Assembly (NCBI GenBank): GCA_002087915.1 | Contig: LWDP01000015.1 | Location: 1 to 52,331, forward strand | Source of the DNA: Enterospora canceri | Lineage: Eukaryota; Microsporidia; Enterocytozoonidae | Direction of reading: 5' to 3' | DNA: 52,331 nucleotides | In this document: positions 27,033 to 35,754 of the stretch, one piece after another | How positions within the stretch are numbered: the first letter of the stretch is position 1 | Layout: every line of letters starts with the position of its first letter | Notes under the pieces: model-generated | Database searches by the model: none | What the model was told of the DNA's origin: nothing | The model's input: the letters and a program-made list of their open reading frames with translations, nothing else | Position numbers and translations under genes: made by a program

Positions 27033-27473
27033 ATGAACTATAAATTCTATGGGGAGAATAGTGCACTATTTCTACAGTACTTGACTGCAACTGCTGTAGT
27101 CTCATACAAGTTGTCTCAGAAGAAGGAGACCGATGCGTCATTTCGGGTGTTCATCAACGGCAGAGACAGCACAGACGCATTCGAATTCTACGCCATTTCA
27201 TTGCAGAATGAGGTTATGAATTGCCAGATATTCGTAGAGACACTCTCGGAGCAGACGACTGAGTTGTACGAGATTGTGATAAAGGGAATAGGAATGCTAC
27301 TCCATAGAAGTGGACTGGTGCCCAGGGAAGCTGTCTTCTTTGCGATCTACAAAAATGGGCTATTTCTGGTACTGAATTCACAGGGTGAAGTTGTAAAATG
27401 CATTTCAGGGGGAGAGAAGCAGCCTGTGGAATTCAGGGAGGAATTGGATGAGTTTTATGCACAAATAGTTTAG
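27033..27473 (+). CDS. Small soluble protein, unrecognised
   Basis: A 146-residue protein of mixed alpha/beta appearance (IYKNGLFLVLNSQGEVVKC near the C-terminus). Start at 27033 follows ttttaccctacaaaATG. An exosome RNase PH-like subunit was considered because of size and pattern, but no motif supports it. Confidence 0.65.
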   Translation: MNYKFYGENSALFLQYLTATAVVSYKLSQKKETDASFRVFINGRDSTDAFEFYAISLQNEVMNCQIFVETLSEQTTELYEIVIKGIGMLLHRSGLVPREAVFFAIYKNGLFLVLNSQGEVVKCISGGEKQPVEFREELDEFYAQIV

Positions 27474-27512
27474 AAGTACGAAATACCTTTTTATTCCTAA
27501 TCAACCTACTTC

Positions 27513-27824
27513 TTACTCAATCTTGTACAACTTGACCAGAATGCGCTGGCCCTGGGCCTTTGGATTCAGGTTCCTCTCAAAGGTGGCCCTGACTGCGCCC
27601 TTGTTTCCGTGAACCGCCTTGATGAATCCGTGGATGTTGACTACATCGCCCTCTGGCCTGGTATACGTGAATAGCACGCCATTGCGAACATATTTCTGTG
27701 CTGTCTCCCTGTCGTAGACGCTGTCGATTGTGAGAATCGCCTGCTTTGGATGAAGTCTCCTCTGTCCTCGTCTGTGTGACACGAACGTACCCAAAATGTG
27801 AATCGATTCCAGTTCAGTTGACAT
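27513..27824 (-). CDS. RPL33: 60S ribosomal protein eL33 (L35A)
   Basis: Structural component of the large subunit. Recognisable segments are GTFVSHRRGQRRLHPKQAIL near the N-terminus, YTRPEGDVVNIHGFIKAVHG (family 'G.V...HG..G') and VRATFERNLNPKAQGQRILV near the C-terminus, matching 'V.AKF..NLP..A.G..IRV.LYP'. 103 residues is the normal length. Start at 27824 follows attttaccctgaATG. Confidence 0.93.
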   Translation of the reverse strand: MSTELESIHILGTFVSHRRGQRRLHPKQAILTIDSVYDRETAQKYVRNGVLFTYTRPEGDVVNIHGFIKAVHGNKGAVRATFERNLNPKAQGQRILVKLYKIE

Positions 27825-27853
27825 TCAGGGTAAAATTTGATAAGAATATTTTA

Positions 27854-28261
27854 CTAGGGCACAAACCCATGGACCACGCTGTACAGGTTGACAACGGCAT
27901 CCTGCTCGTTGCAACAGTCCCCTGTCTCCGTCTCTTCCTCCACGTCATTCTCCAGAATGAACTCCTTGCACGTCCTAATTCCTTTCTTAAAGACTGCCAA
28001 ATTCACGTTGGACTCTTTTTTGTAGGGCTTTAGGTTGAAATAGGCGAATACAAAGCACTTGGAGTAGAGTTCCAGCATGTTCTCGTCCAAGTACTGCAAA
28101 TTTGCCAAATATTTTGAGTAAAAGAGTTTGAAGTGCTTTGAGATGGCTGCTGCCCTGAGATTCCTCTCTTCCAGCACCAGTTTCACGTGCTTCTCACTGA
28201 ATTGTACGACATTCTCTCTCTTCCTTGCCACATTCTTCCTCGTAGTTGGCTTCTTTCTCAT
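27854..28261 (-). CDS. Small basic protein, unrecognised
   Basis: A 135-residue protein starting MRKKPTTRKNVARKREN, very basic at the N-terminus, helical in the middle (YSKYLANLQYLDENMLELYSK) and acidic toward the end. I choose the start at 28261 because gagcccATG precedes it; the frame extends to 28333 without such a motif. It is divergent from the SPC25-like gene. Function unknown. Confidence 0.6.
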   Translation of the reverse strand: MRKKPTTRKNVARKRENVVQFSEKHVKLVLEERNLRAAAISKHFKLFYSKYLANLQYLDENMLELYSKCFVFAYFNLKPYKKESNVNLAVFKKGIRTCKEFILENDVEEETETGDCCNEQDAVVNLYSVVHGFVP

Positions 28262-28398
28262 GGGCTCTTTTGACTCGCACAATTCAAACCAAATGCGTAC
28301 CACCGTCTTCCTAGTCCACCAGTCTCTCTCCATCCATTCATTGGTCTCCCAAATCCACCATTTGCTGGCACTGAAATAAAATTTTAGTGGCCCAGCCC

Positions 28399-28848
28399 AT
28401 GAAAAAAGAAGATGGCGTCCTGAAAGAGAAGCAGCCTGAGACAGAGAAGAAGAATGCGCTCTTTGATCTGGTATTCAGGACGGAGGAGAAGGAGAGCCAG
28501 CCTCCGCAGCCCAAGAACGACCTGCTCCTCTACCTTAAGAATATACTTGGATACAAAATAACTCTCCTGAAAGATAACACATTTATGCTTACATCAATCT
28601 ATGCATTCACTAAAGACGACTATTTTTGCGTAGAAGTCAAAAACAGTCGCATGTCGTTCCTGAGCACGCCGTTCCTGAGGCAGTGGAAGGAGCACTACGT
28701 GAAGTACGTGACGGATGGGTCGTCGATATCTGCGTTTCTGGCTGCTGTAAACCTGGAACTGTTCAACATGAAGACGAGTGACTTCTATAACGGCACTGTT
28801 CAAAGACGATTTGGATACGATAAGGAACAGGGTGATGGTGATTATTAG
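28399..28848 (+). CDS. SPC25: Probable kinetochore RWD protein, Spc25-like
   Basis: A 149-residue protein with a hydrophilic, possibly coiled N-terminal third and a compact C-terminal domain. Residues ~45-125 (ILGYKITLLKDNTFMLTSIY ... YFCVEVKNSRM ... ISAFLAAVNLELF) follow the RWD-fold pattern of Spc25, including a final FSAFL..V-type helix. Spc25 pairs with Spc24 at the inner end of the Ndc80 complex. Start at 28399 follows ggcccagcccATG. The long coiled coil of typical Spc25 (~220 residues) is mostly missing, so this remains a fold-level guess. Confidence 0.4.
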   Translation: MKKEDGVLKEKQPETEKKNALFDLVFRTEEKESQPPQPKNDLLLYLKNILGYKITLLKDNTFMLTSIYAFTKDDYFCVEVKNSRMSFLSTPFLRQWKEHYVKYVTDGSSISAFLAAVNLELFNMKTSDFYNGTVQRRFGYDKEQGDGDY

Positions 28849-28922
28849 GTGGTATTATTAGTAATATTAATAAGTAGAGTATTTATTTAGTAAAGTAGCT
28901 ACCTGTACTAACTACTCCACTT

Positions 28923-30341
28923 TCAATTCACCTTTTGAATTAGTTCAATTAGTTTGTTTATGCTTACATCTACGAACAAATTCTCTTCCTCAGGCACTTT
29001 CGGCAACTTCTTGAGAATCCTCCTGATGTCAATCTGGCCCTTAAATGTCAGATCGAGATACTCGAATGACCCCATGCAGCTGCTCACAACCCCCTGTGTC
29101 CCTGCTGCCCTGCTTCCTGCTCTTCCGCCCTCGTTTCTCTCCAGCATCTCCCTGTTCTTCAATGCCTCCTGCTTCCTCAATAGCAGCTCCTTGTACCTCA
29201 CGAACGATCCTCGCCTGAACTCGTAGTCCAGCATCATGTCGTACATCTTCTCTGTCTTCGCCAGCTTCCTGAAGAAGACAGTCAGGTTGTCTGCGTCATT
29301 GTTTCGAATAAGCAGCTCCAGAAACTTCTCGTTCAGCAAGCTGTTGTCTCCAAACTTCTCGTGCGCCTTCACCATGATCTCATACGCCCTCCTGCTCTCG
29401 ATTGGATGCTCTGTCTCTGCTGCGAAGATGTGGAGATGCGGCGTCACTGCCTCTGGGAACGTGGCGCAAATTCGATCGAATTCGGCCCTGAAGGTGGCCA
29501 GCCCCTGGAACTGAATTTGGTAGTTGAGGAAGTTGACTGCTGTCAGGGCGAAATGGGCCTTCTCCTTCAAATTGAAGAAGTCGGCCTTGTAGTTGAAGGA
29601 GAACCAGTAGGAGAGGAGGACGGAGGAGGAAGCAAGGCGCCTCAGGCGCCCTGCGTCTCCGACTGGGTCGTAGCAGTCTTCGACGTAGATGGTCTTGAGC
29701 ACCTCGAGGGCCTCTGTGCTTGCGACTCGCCCCTCGAAGTACGAGAAGACCGCAAGAAGGCGGCTTCTGTGCTCCTTCTTCGGCAGCTTCAGCAGGTTCT
29801 CCACCTCAACGTCCAGGACGCCGAAATAGGCGTCCTTTTGGATTCCAGTCGCCATTTTCTGGTAGACGCTCAGCGCGTTCAGGTAGAACGGCTGGTGCTG
29901 CTCCAGGATGCTCTTTGCGCTCATCCTGTTCACCGATATCTCCCACGCCTCGTAGCTCGCCCAGAGCTGCGACAGCCTCGCCATTGGAATTCGGAGAAAT
30001 TGCTGGTAAATTCGCCTGATTTTCTCGTTCTTGCTGCTTTCAGCCAGGTCGCCCTTCTCAAGCTCGTCGACGGCCTCCGTGATGAACTCGTAGTTGTCGT
30101 ATCCGTGCTCAAAGTGGTTCAGCACGAAGTAGAACACGTCCAGCACCTGCTCGCTCTTCAGATCAAGTCTCCTCGTGTACGACAGGTAGAGTCTCCAGAG
30201 TCGGTAGTCGTATGATGATTTAAGATACTTGCTGAACACTTTTTCGAGATTTAAATTATCTTTTTTATTAAACAGCTCCGTCGCTGTGGCGTACACCTCG
30301 TCAGCGGGAACCACGGTCTCGGTTGTGCTTGGCTCAGACAT
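28923..30341 (-). CDS. RNA14: mRNA 3'-end processing factor Rna14/CstF77
   Basis: HAT-repeat scaffold of cleavage factor IA, needed for pre-mRNA cleavage and polyadenylation. The sequence has HAT-type helices with the W..Y and E..A.E patterns: YDYRLWRLYLSYTRR, LSQLWASYEAWEISVN, and later LHIFAAETEHPIESRRAYEI (a Suf-domain signature) and MYDMMLDYEFRRG. At 472 residues it is smaller than yeast Rna14 (677). Start at 30341 is the first ATG (ttttttggccATG); the upstream frame begins only at a GTG. Prp6/Crn-type HAT proteins are alternatives. Confidence 0.75.
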   Translation of the reverse strand: MSEPSTTETVVPADEVYATATELFNKKDNLNLEKVFSKYLKSSYDYRLWRLYLSYTRRLDLKSEQVLDVFYFVLNHFEHGYDNYEFITEAVDELEKGDLAESSKNEKIRRIYQQFLRIPMARLSQLWASYEAWEISVNRMSAKSILEQHQPFYLNALSVYQKMATGIQKDAYFGVLDVEVENLLKLPKKEHRSRLLAVFSYFEGRVASTEALEVLKTIYVEDCYDPVGDAGRLRRLASSSVLLSYWFSFNYKADFFNLKEKAHFALTAVNFLNYQIQFQGLATFRAEFDRICATFPEAVTPHLHIFAAETEHPIESRRAYEIMVKAHEKFGDNSLLNEKFLELLIRNNDADNLTVFFRKLAKTEKMYDMMLDYEFRRGSFVRYKELLLRKQEALKNREMLERNEGGRAGSRAAGTQGVVSSCMGSFEYLDLTFKGQIDIRRILKKLPKVPEEENLFVDVSINKLIELIQKVN

Positions 30342-30410
30342 GGCCAAAAAATTGGAGGAAATTCTGGCCACCGTCTCAACCGCCTTATTTGTCTTGATCC
30401 GCCATTTATC

Positions 30411-30482
30411 GGCTTAATAGCTCAGTGGCAGAGCACCGGTTTTGTAAACCGACGGCCGGGGGTTCAAATCCCTCTTAAGCCT
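30411..30482 (+). tRNA. trnT(UGU): tRNA-Thr (anticodon UGU)
   Basis: A 72-nt cloverleaf: acceptor GGCTTAA/TTAAGCC fully paired, D arm GCTCAGTGGCAGAGC, anticodon loop TTTGTAA (anticodon TGT) on a stem with one terminal mismatch, and T arm GGGGG TTCAAAT CCCTC. A T6 run at 30482-30487 ends it as a Pol III terminator. No intron. The start codon of the downstream deubiquitinase lies only 36 nt away. Confidence 0.95.
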
Positions 30483-30487
30483 TTTTT
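30482..30487 (+). terminator. Pol III terminator of tRNA-Thr
   Basis: Run of six T directly at the end of tRNA-Thr, the standard RNA polymerase III stop signal. Confidence 0.8.
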
Positions 30488-30518
30488 CTCTTTTTCCTTT
30501 GTTTCCACACCCTTCCAC

Positions 30519-33002
30519 ATGGCCAAGCGATCCGACGTATTCAAACACACCTTCAGGCTGAAGAAGGAGACGTCACCGGAGTTCGAGAGCGCAGTCGCGG
30601 GGCTGCGGGCAGAGGGCAGGGCGCAGCCAGGCCGCTTCAGACTCCACCTCCGCGACCACGTCTTCTGCATCGAGTTCATGTCGAAACAGTACAGGGAAAG
30701 CCCATTCCAGGTCGACGTCCTCTTCGCCCAGGCGGAGAAGGAGCACGAGATGGCCTTCTCCTTCGACTTCTCCACCTTCAGCAACACCTTCTACTTCGAT
30801 TTGAAGAAGACGAACAAATTCGACACAAACAAAGAATTAAGCATAACCATATGCATAAACAAGACTAATCCAACAAACTGCTTCTGTGGCCTGGTGAACC
30901 TGGGGGCGACCTGCTACATCAACTCGCTGCTTCAGACGATGCGCTACATGTTCCACTTCCAGAAGGAGCTCTTTGAGGCCGAAGACGGCTTCTACACCAC
31001 GAACCTGAAGCGCCTCTTCTACCAGATGTCCACGAACCCGTCTGGCGCCGAAAGGACGCTCTCGTCGCACTTCGTGCACAACCTGCCCTTTGTTGCCTCT
31101 GTTTCCGAGCACCAGGACGTCCACGAGTTCTCGAAGCTGCTCTTTGACCGCCTCGAGGCGGAGAACAAGAGCGTCATCAAAAACAACTTCGAAGGTGCCC
31201 ATAAAATCGTGTTTTCCTGCGACTGCGGCTGCACCGTTGAAAAAGAGGAGTCGTTTCAGGACATTTCGTTGCAGATGAATCGGAGCCAGAGCCTGGCTGA
31301 GTCGATGGCCGCCTTCTTCGAGGACGAGGCCATCGACGAGTTCCGCTGCGAGACGCACGGGGCGACGGCGGCGACGAAGTCGACGCGTGTCCACCGCGGC
31401 CCCCGCTACCTGCTCGTCCTGGTCGGCCGCTTCTCGTTCGACTGGGAGTCGAATTCGCCCCTGAAAAACAACGGCCACTTTTCGTATCCGCCTGAACTCG
31501 ACCTGGGCGCCTTCTGCGCCGATTCGGCGGCCTCTGAGCGCTACGCGCTGCTGAGCACCGTCGTGCACGCTGGCAGTGCCAGCCAGGGCCACTTCTACGC
31601 GTTCGTGCGAATTGGAGGCCGCTTCTACAAATTCAACGACGAGGCCGTGACGGAGGCGACTGAGGAGGAGGCCGTCGACTGGAACTTCGGTGGCGAAAAC
31701 GCCTTCACGGGCAGAACGAAGAAGTTCAGTGCCTACTGCCTCGTTTACGAAAAGAAGGCAGATTACGAAAATAAGGCAGAATCAGGCGGAATCTTCTTCC
31801 TCGAAAATGTCCCAGAGGCATTGACGAGGGAGCCAGTGACTGAGACAGTCGCAGTCCTCGACAGCCGCTTTCTCTCAGGCGCATTCTGCCCTGGCGCCTA
31901 CGCCACCGGCGCAGACTACGCGGCCAGGAGGCCACAGACGGTGGAGCTGTCGCAGTTCGACAGCCTCCCATCACTGATCAGAGACAAAGACGCCTACCAA
32001 ATGCAAAATGGTCGATTTGAGAAGGTGACCAAAAACATAGGCGGAACAGCCCCCCTTGTTCTGGTCGAAAAGGGCCCAGGCACCTTCGTCATTTTGAAGA
32101 CGTTTCAGGAGACGCCGTCTTGTTCGACCTGCCCAGAGAAGTTGAAGACGGTCGGAGCCACCCGAATCAGGCGACTCGAGGAAATCACAGGGGTGGAAGA
32201 GGGAATAGGCGCATTCAGGGAACAGGCTGACGGAGTCGAGAGAATCGAGAGATTCGATGACGTCAGAGAGGGCGACGTCCTCGTCGCCACCGCCTGCGAC
32301 GGCAGTCTCCTCGGCGACTACGTCGAATTCCTCAGAAAACGAAGGTGCCTCTTCGTCCAAGTCGGCGACCAGCAGCTGCCCCTCTTTGCAGAGAGGCAGC
32401 TTGGCCAGGCCGAGCTGGCCCAGGAGATCCAGCGCACCTTCCTCTCTCCCCTTCCTCTGCTTTCTGGTGGCGTAGCCACTGGCAACCTCCTTCGAGTCGA
32501 ATTCGACGAGCCAGTCAACGTCTTCTACGTTGGCTCCCTCTTCGGCCGCCTCAATGTCGGTGCAATTCCACACGTTCATCCTTTCGTCCTTCCTGCAGCT
32601 GCAACTCGGGCTGACTTCGTCAGACTCCTTCGTCGCAGCACCCACCCCTGTTTGAGAGGCGTCTACGGCCTCGATTCCATTTCGGTGATGCAGACGCACA
32701 GGCAGGTGCCAGCTGTGACCGTGGTGGAGAATGAGACCGATCTGATGCCAGTTGGTGGGCTGATTGTGGTCAGAGAGAGGCTGACTGATCCACTGGTGGT
32801 CTGTTTCATTGATTCATTCAGAAACATCGTTGATTACCCAATTGTGGTGGAGAGGGTGAAGACAGTTGCAGAATTCAGGAGGAAATACATGGTACTGGGA
32901 AGAATATTCAGGAAAGGAGGAGTTGGAGATGAGTGTGTAGAATGTGGGGATGATGAGATGGTTGATATGGGAGAAAAAGGATATTTATTAGTGGAGCAGT
33001 AG
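30519..33002 (+). CDS. UBP15: Ubiquitin-specific protease, USP7/Ubp15 type
   Basis: Deubiquitinase. Residues ~1-112 fit a TRAF/MATH-like N-terminal domain. The USP catalytic core follows: Cys box GLVNLGATCYINSLLQTM with nucleophile C132, EHQDVHEFSKLLFDRLE, His box HAGSASQGHFYAFVR with H358, and KFNDEAV with D374. A long C-terminal part (about 400-827) corresponds to the ubiquitin-like HUBL repeats of USP7/Ubp15. Start at 30519 follows acacccttccacATG, 36 nt after tRNA-Thr. Most of the gene is strikingly G+C-rich at third positions, turning A+T-rich after about 32700. Its 3' end is repeated in an assembly duplication. Confidence 0.9.
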   Translation: MAKRSDVFKHTFRLKKETSPEFESAVAGLRAEGRAQPGRFRLHLRDHVFCIEFMSKQYRESPFQVDVLFAQAEKEHEMAFSFDFSTFSNTFYFDLKKTNKFDTNKELSITICINKTNPTNCFCGLVNLGATCYINSLLQTMRYMFHFQKELFEAEDGFYTTNLKRLFYQMSTNPSGAERTLSSHFVHNLPFVASVSEHQDVHEFSKLLFDRLEAENKSVIKNNFEGAHKIVFSCDCGCTVEKEESFQDISLQMNRSQSLAESMAAFFEDEAIDEFRCETHGATAATKSTRVHRGPRYLLVLVGRFSFDWESNSPLKNNGHFSYPPELDLGAFCADSAASERYALLSTVVHAGSASQGHFYAFVRIGGRFYKFNDEAVTEATEEEAVDWNFGGENAFTGRTKKFSAYCLVYEKKADYENKAESGGIFFLENVPEALTREPVTETVAVLDSRFLSGAFCPGAYATGADYAARRPQTVELSQFDSLPSLIRDKDAYQMQNGRFEKVTKNIGGTAPLVLVEKGPGTFVILKTFQETPSCSTCPEKLKTVGATRIRRLEEITGVEEGIGAFREQADGVERIERFDDVREGDVLVATACDGSLLGDYVEFLRKRRCLFVQVGDQQLPLFAERQLGQAELAQEIQRTFLSPLPLLSGGVATGNLLRVEFDEPVNVFYVGSLFGRLNVGAIPHVHPFVLPAAATRADFVRLLRRSTHPCLRGVYGLDSISVMQTHRQVPAVTVVENETDLMPVGGLIVVRERLTDPLVVCFIDSFRNIVDYPIVVERVKTVAEFRRKYMVLGRIFRKGGVGDECVECGDDEMVDMGEKGYLLVEQ

Positions 33003-33348
33003 AGTGGTAGTAGTGGTAGGTAGTTAGTCTGATATGGTTAATTGCCCTNAGTTGGTGGGCTGATTGTGGTCAGAGAGAGGCTGACTGATCCACTGGTGGT
33101 CTGTTTCATTGATTCATTCAGAAACATCGTTGATTACCCAATTGTGGTGGAGAGGGTGAAGACAGTTGCAGAATTCAGGAGGAAATACATGGTACTGGGA
33201 AGAATATTCAGGAAAGGAGGAGTTGGAGATGAGTGTGTAGAATGTGGGGATGATGAGATGGTTGATATGGGAGAAAAAGGATATTTATTAGTGGAGCAGT
33301 AGAGTGGTAGTAGTGGTAGGTAGTTAGTCTGATATGGTTAATTGCCCT
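32750..33348. repeat. Assembly join: 299-bp direct duplication around one N
   Basis: Bases 32750-33048 recur as 33050-33348 with N at 33049. The block carries the last ~84 codons and stop of the deubiquitinase, so the second copy (33050-33302) is an untranslated shadow. The first copy stops at the end of one 18-bp unit (gatatggttaattgccct) that is followed in the second copy by a near-identical unit. Confidence 0.93.
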
Positions 33349-33366
33349 GATATAGTTAATTGCCCT
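33331..33366. repeat. 18-bp imperfect tandem repeat
   Basis: gatatggttaattgccct (33331-33348) is followed by gatatagttaattgccct (33349-33366), one mismatch. Both flanking N joins have their duplicated edges in these units, so this repeat probably split the assembly. Confidence 0.8.
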
Positions 33367-33953
33367 ATTATACTGATACACTCCACTGTAGCAACACCTC
33401 CATTTCATAGGCTGCCTTCTATTTGTTTTTCTTATTGTTTTCTACCTCCTCTTTCATGAATAGTAATGGATTCAGGAGAATGTGCGTGGATGAGATAAGG
33501 AGAGCAGACAACGTGGCTGTTCTGGAGGAGTGTACCGACTTCTACTCCTTCGTGATGGAGCAGGCGAGGGTGGCCACCAGAATATGCATCTGCTGTCTGG
33601 CACTGGGGTGCGACGAGAAGACGGAGGAATTGGCCAGAATTCTGGGGCGGCGGNGTTAATTGCCCTATTATACTGATACACTCCACTGTAGCAACACCTC
33701 CATTTCATAGGCTGCCTTCTATTTGTTTTTCTTATTGTTTTCTACCTCCTCTTTCATGAATAGTAATGGATTCAGGAGAATGTGCGTGGATGAGATAAGG
33801 AGAGCAGACAACGTGGCTGTTCTGGAGGAGTGTACCGACTTCTACTCCTTCGTGATGGAGCAGGCGAGGGTGGCCACCAGAATATGCATCTGCTGTCTGG
33901 CACTGGGGTGCGACGAGAAGACGGAGGAATTGGCCAGAATTCTGGGGCGGCGG
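33355..33953. repeat. Assembly join: 299-bp direct duplication around one N
   Basis: Bases 33355-33653 recur as 33655-33953 with N at 33654. The first copy contains the PGS1 start (33456) and its first 66 or so codons, then is cut by the N; the second copy continues into the complete gene. Confidence 0.93.
33456..33653 (+). pseudogene. Truncated duplicate of the PGS1 5' end (assembly artefact)
   Basis: Identical to the first 198 nt of PGS1 at 33756-33953 and cut by the N at 33654. It should not be counted as a separate gene. Confidence 0.85.
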
Positions 33954-34943
33954 CTCAGGGAGGGGGTGGAGCTCGTGATTCTGGCCGACAAGACGAGGAA
34001 CGAGGAGGACGAGGGGATTCTGGCGATGTTCTACAGGCACGGGCTGAGAGGGAGCATGAGACTGGTCGATGCTGAGACAAGCAGGTGGCTTCCAAATCTG
34101 GTGAATAACGCCCTGGGAGTCTATCACAGCAAACTGTACATCTTCGACGAGACCGTGTTGATGACAGGAGCAAACTTGTACGGGATTTACTACGAAAATA
34201 GGGCAGATCGATATTACGTCATAAAAAGTAGGGAATTGGCAGAATACTACTGCAAAATGGTAGTAGGAGAGGGGGTGTGGCACGATAGGGGTAGTTATGG
34301 TGGTCAGAGTGAGGGTAGTATGCGTGAAACAGGTGAAACTGCTATGGGAAAGTGGAACTCGATTAGTCTTGAAAACGTACAGTTTCAGGTGAGCACATTC
34401 AACCAGAAGAATGAGAAGGAGGTGCTGTTGAGGCTGTTTGAAACAGAGTACAGCGAAATGGCTGTTTCTACGGCCTACCTGAATATGCCAGGGGAGTATC
34501 TGGATGCATTGAGGACGAAGGAGTTCAAGCTGTTTGTACCAGCACCAGAGAACAACACTTTCAACACATTCGGGTTCTTTAATCAGGTGATTACGCAGGT
34601 GTATGCGTATACAAGTTATTATACAGCAAATAGACTACCAAAATGTGAGTTATACGAGTATACGAGACCAAATTACTCATTTCATAAGAAGGGGATATGG
34701 GTGTTCTATGAGAAATCAGCAATATCAGTGGTGGGGTCATCGAACTACAATTTACGAAGTAATCGATTGGATGAGGAGCAGAATTTCATGATGTTTACGG
34801 AAGATAAACGGATTATTGCGATGTGGAGGGAAGAAATAAGGAAATTGGAGGAGGATTGTAAGAAGAGAAGTGTAGAAGAGATGAGATACAGGTGCAAGTT
34901 ATGGGTTATGCTGATATTTATTCTGGCGAATTTTCTATTTTAG
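33756..34943 (+). CDS. PGS1: CDP-diacylglycerol:glycerol-3-phosphate phosphatidyltransferase
   Basis: Phospholipase D superfamily enzyme making phosphatidylglycerol phosphate, the precursor of phosphatidylglycerol and cardiolipin, normally at the mitochondrial inner membrane. The first HKD motif is complete (VYHSKLYIFDETVLMTGAN), and the second is the PGS1 form FHKKGIWVFYE followed by VVGSSNYNLRSNRLDEEQN. A C-terminal hydrophobic helix (LWVMLIFILANFLF) may anchor it. Between the motifs lies a Gly/Ser-rich insert (RGSYGGQSEGSMRETGE) encoded by a copy of a dispersed intergenic repeat word. Start at 33756 (cctcctctttcATG). 395 residues, somewhat short for the family (~500). In a microsporidian it would serve the mitosome or another membrane. 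Confidence 0.85.
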   Translation: MNSNGFRRMCVDEIRRADNVAVLEECTDFYSFVMEQARVATRICICCLALGCDEKTEELARILGRRLREGVELVILADKTRNEEDEGILAMFYRHGLRGSMRLVDAETSRWLPNLVNNALGVYHSKLYIFDETVLMTGANLYGIYYENRADRYYVIKSRELAEYYCKMVVGEGVWHDRGSYGGQSEGSMRETGETAMGKWNSISLENVQFQVSTFNQKNEKEVLLRLFETEYSEMAVSTAYLNMPGEYLDALRTKEFKLFVPAPENNTFNTFGFFNQVITQVYAYTSYYTANRLPKCELYEYTRPNYSFHKKGIWVFYEKSAISVVGSSNYNLRSNRLDEEQNFMMFTEDKRIIAMWREEIRKLEEDCKKRSVEEMRYRCKLWVMLIFILANFLF

Positions 34944-35700
34944 AAATATTTGGTTATTGATTTGGGGGAAGTAAGAAATAAATGGAATTATACTGGTTTG
35001 GTTGAATATAGATTATAAAAGTAATAGATGAAGAATGTTACTATATTTATTGTAATGCGAAACTTCTGGGTTTAAAACTAGAAACATGTTGGTTGCAAGG
35101 AATGATTATAAAAACAAATAATAATGTGTCAGTTTACCTAGCCACTATACTGTTATAAAAGTTCATTTTGATAAGATTATTCTTTAAGGAGTTAGTATGT
35201 TATATGTTTCGGCTTCTATTTTCAAAAGAGAATAAAATTTAAGTAAAAACAAAAAGTTAATAATTACAACAAATAATATACTCCATCAAAATATAATTTG
35301 AAGTAAAACACCAATTAAATTAATGGCCAAACGAGCGAAAAAGTCTAAACAATACAATAATGCTTTAAATATATTTATTCCTTCAATTTTCAAATGATTT
35401 TTAAAAATAAATATGTGTTTATCTTACTAAAAAAATTAATATTTATCCAATATAAATGTGTAGACTTTATAGTATATTAATATGTAAAATAAACGTATAT
35501 TAAATATATGAAATGAATAACACATTCCATATCTAAATAAATATTTACAACAGGAAATGCTTTTTATCGATTCAAAAATAATTTTACAAAAAGTATGGTA
35601 ATAATAGGACTTTTAAATGTTATTAATAACCTTGTTAAATACAAATTTGATATTGTATTTAAATTTACTAATTCTTTATCAAAATATATAAAAACTAGAA

Positions 35701-35754
35701 ATATACATTGTGTATAAAATTATTTAAATGCATTATTTTATACACAATGTATAT
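35701..35754. repeat. Perfect 20-bp inverted repeat (hairpin)
   Basis: Arms atatacattgtgtataaaat (35701-35720) and its exact reverse complement (35735-35754) are separated by 14 nt. Shortly after, another small hairpin lies at about 35783-35804 (cttatatag-ttag-ctatataag). A perfect 20-bp arm is unlikely by chance even in A+T-rich DNA. Confidence 0.9.

Noticed and set aside
28261..28380. Possible 3' splice site (ttttatttcag) upstream of the minus-strand gene at 27854-28261
   Set aside because: No partner 5' site or additional exon is evident, and a gagcccATG start already explains the gene.
29361..30215. 284-codon plus-strand ORF
   Set aside because: Antisense to RNA14 in G+C-rich sequence; composition-driven, no start motif and no recognisable domain.
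30837..31592. 251-codon minus-strand ORF
   Set aside because: Antisense to the catalytic domain of the deubiquitinase, which has clear active-site motifs.
33050..33302. Apparent second copy of the UBP15 C-terminus
   Set aside because: Identical to 32750-33002 and adjacent to an N; an uncollapsed contig overlap, not a gene duplication.
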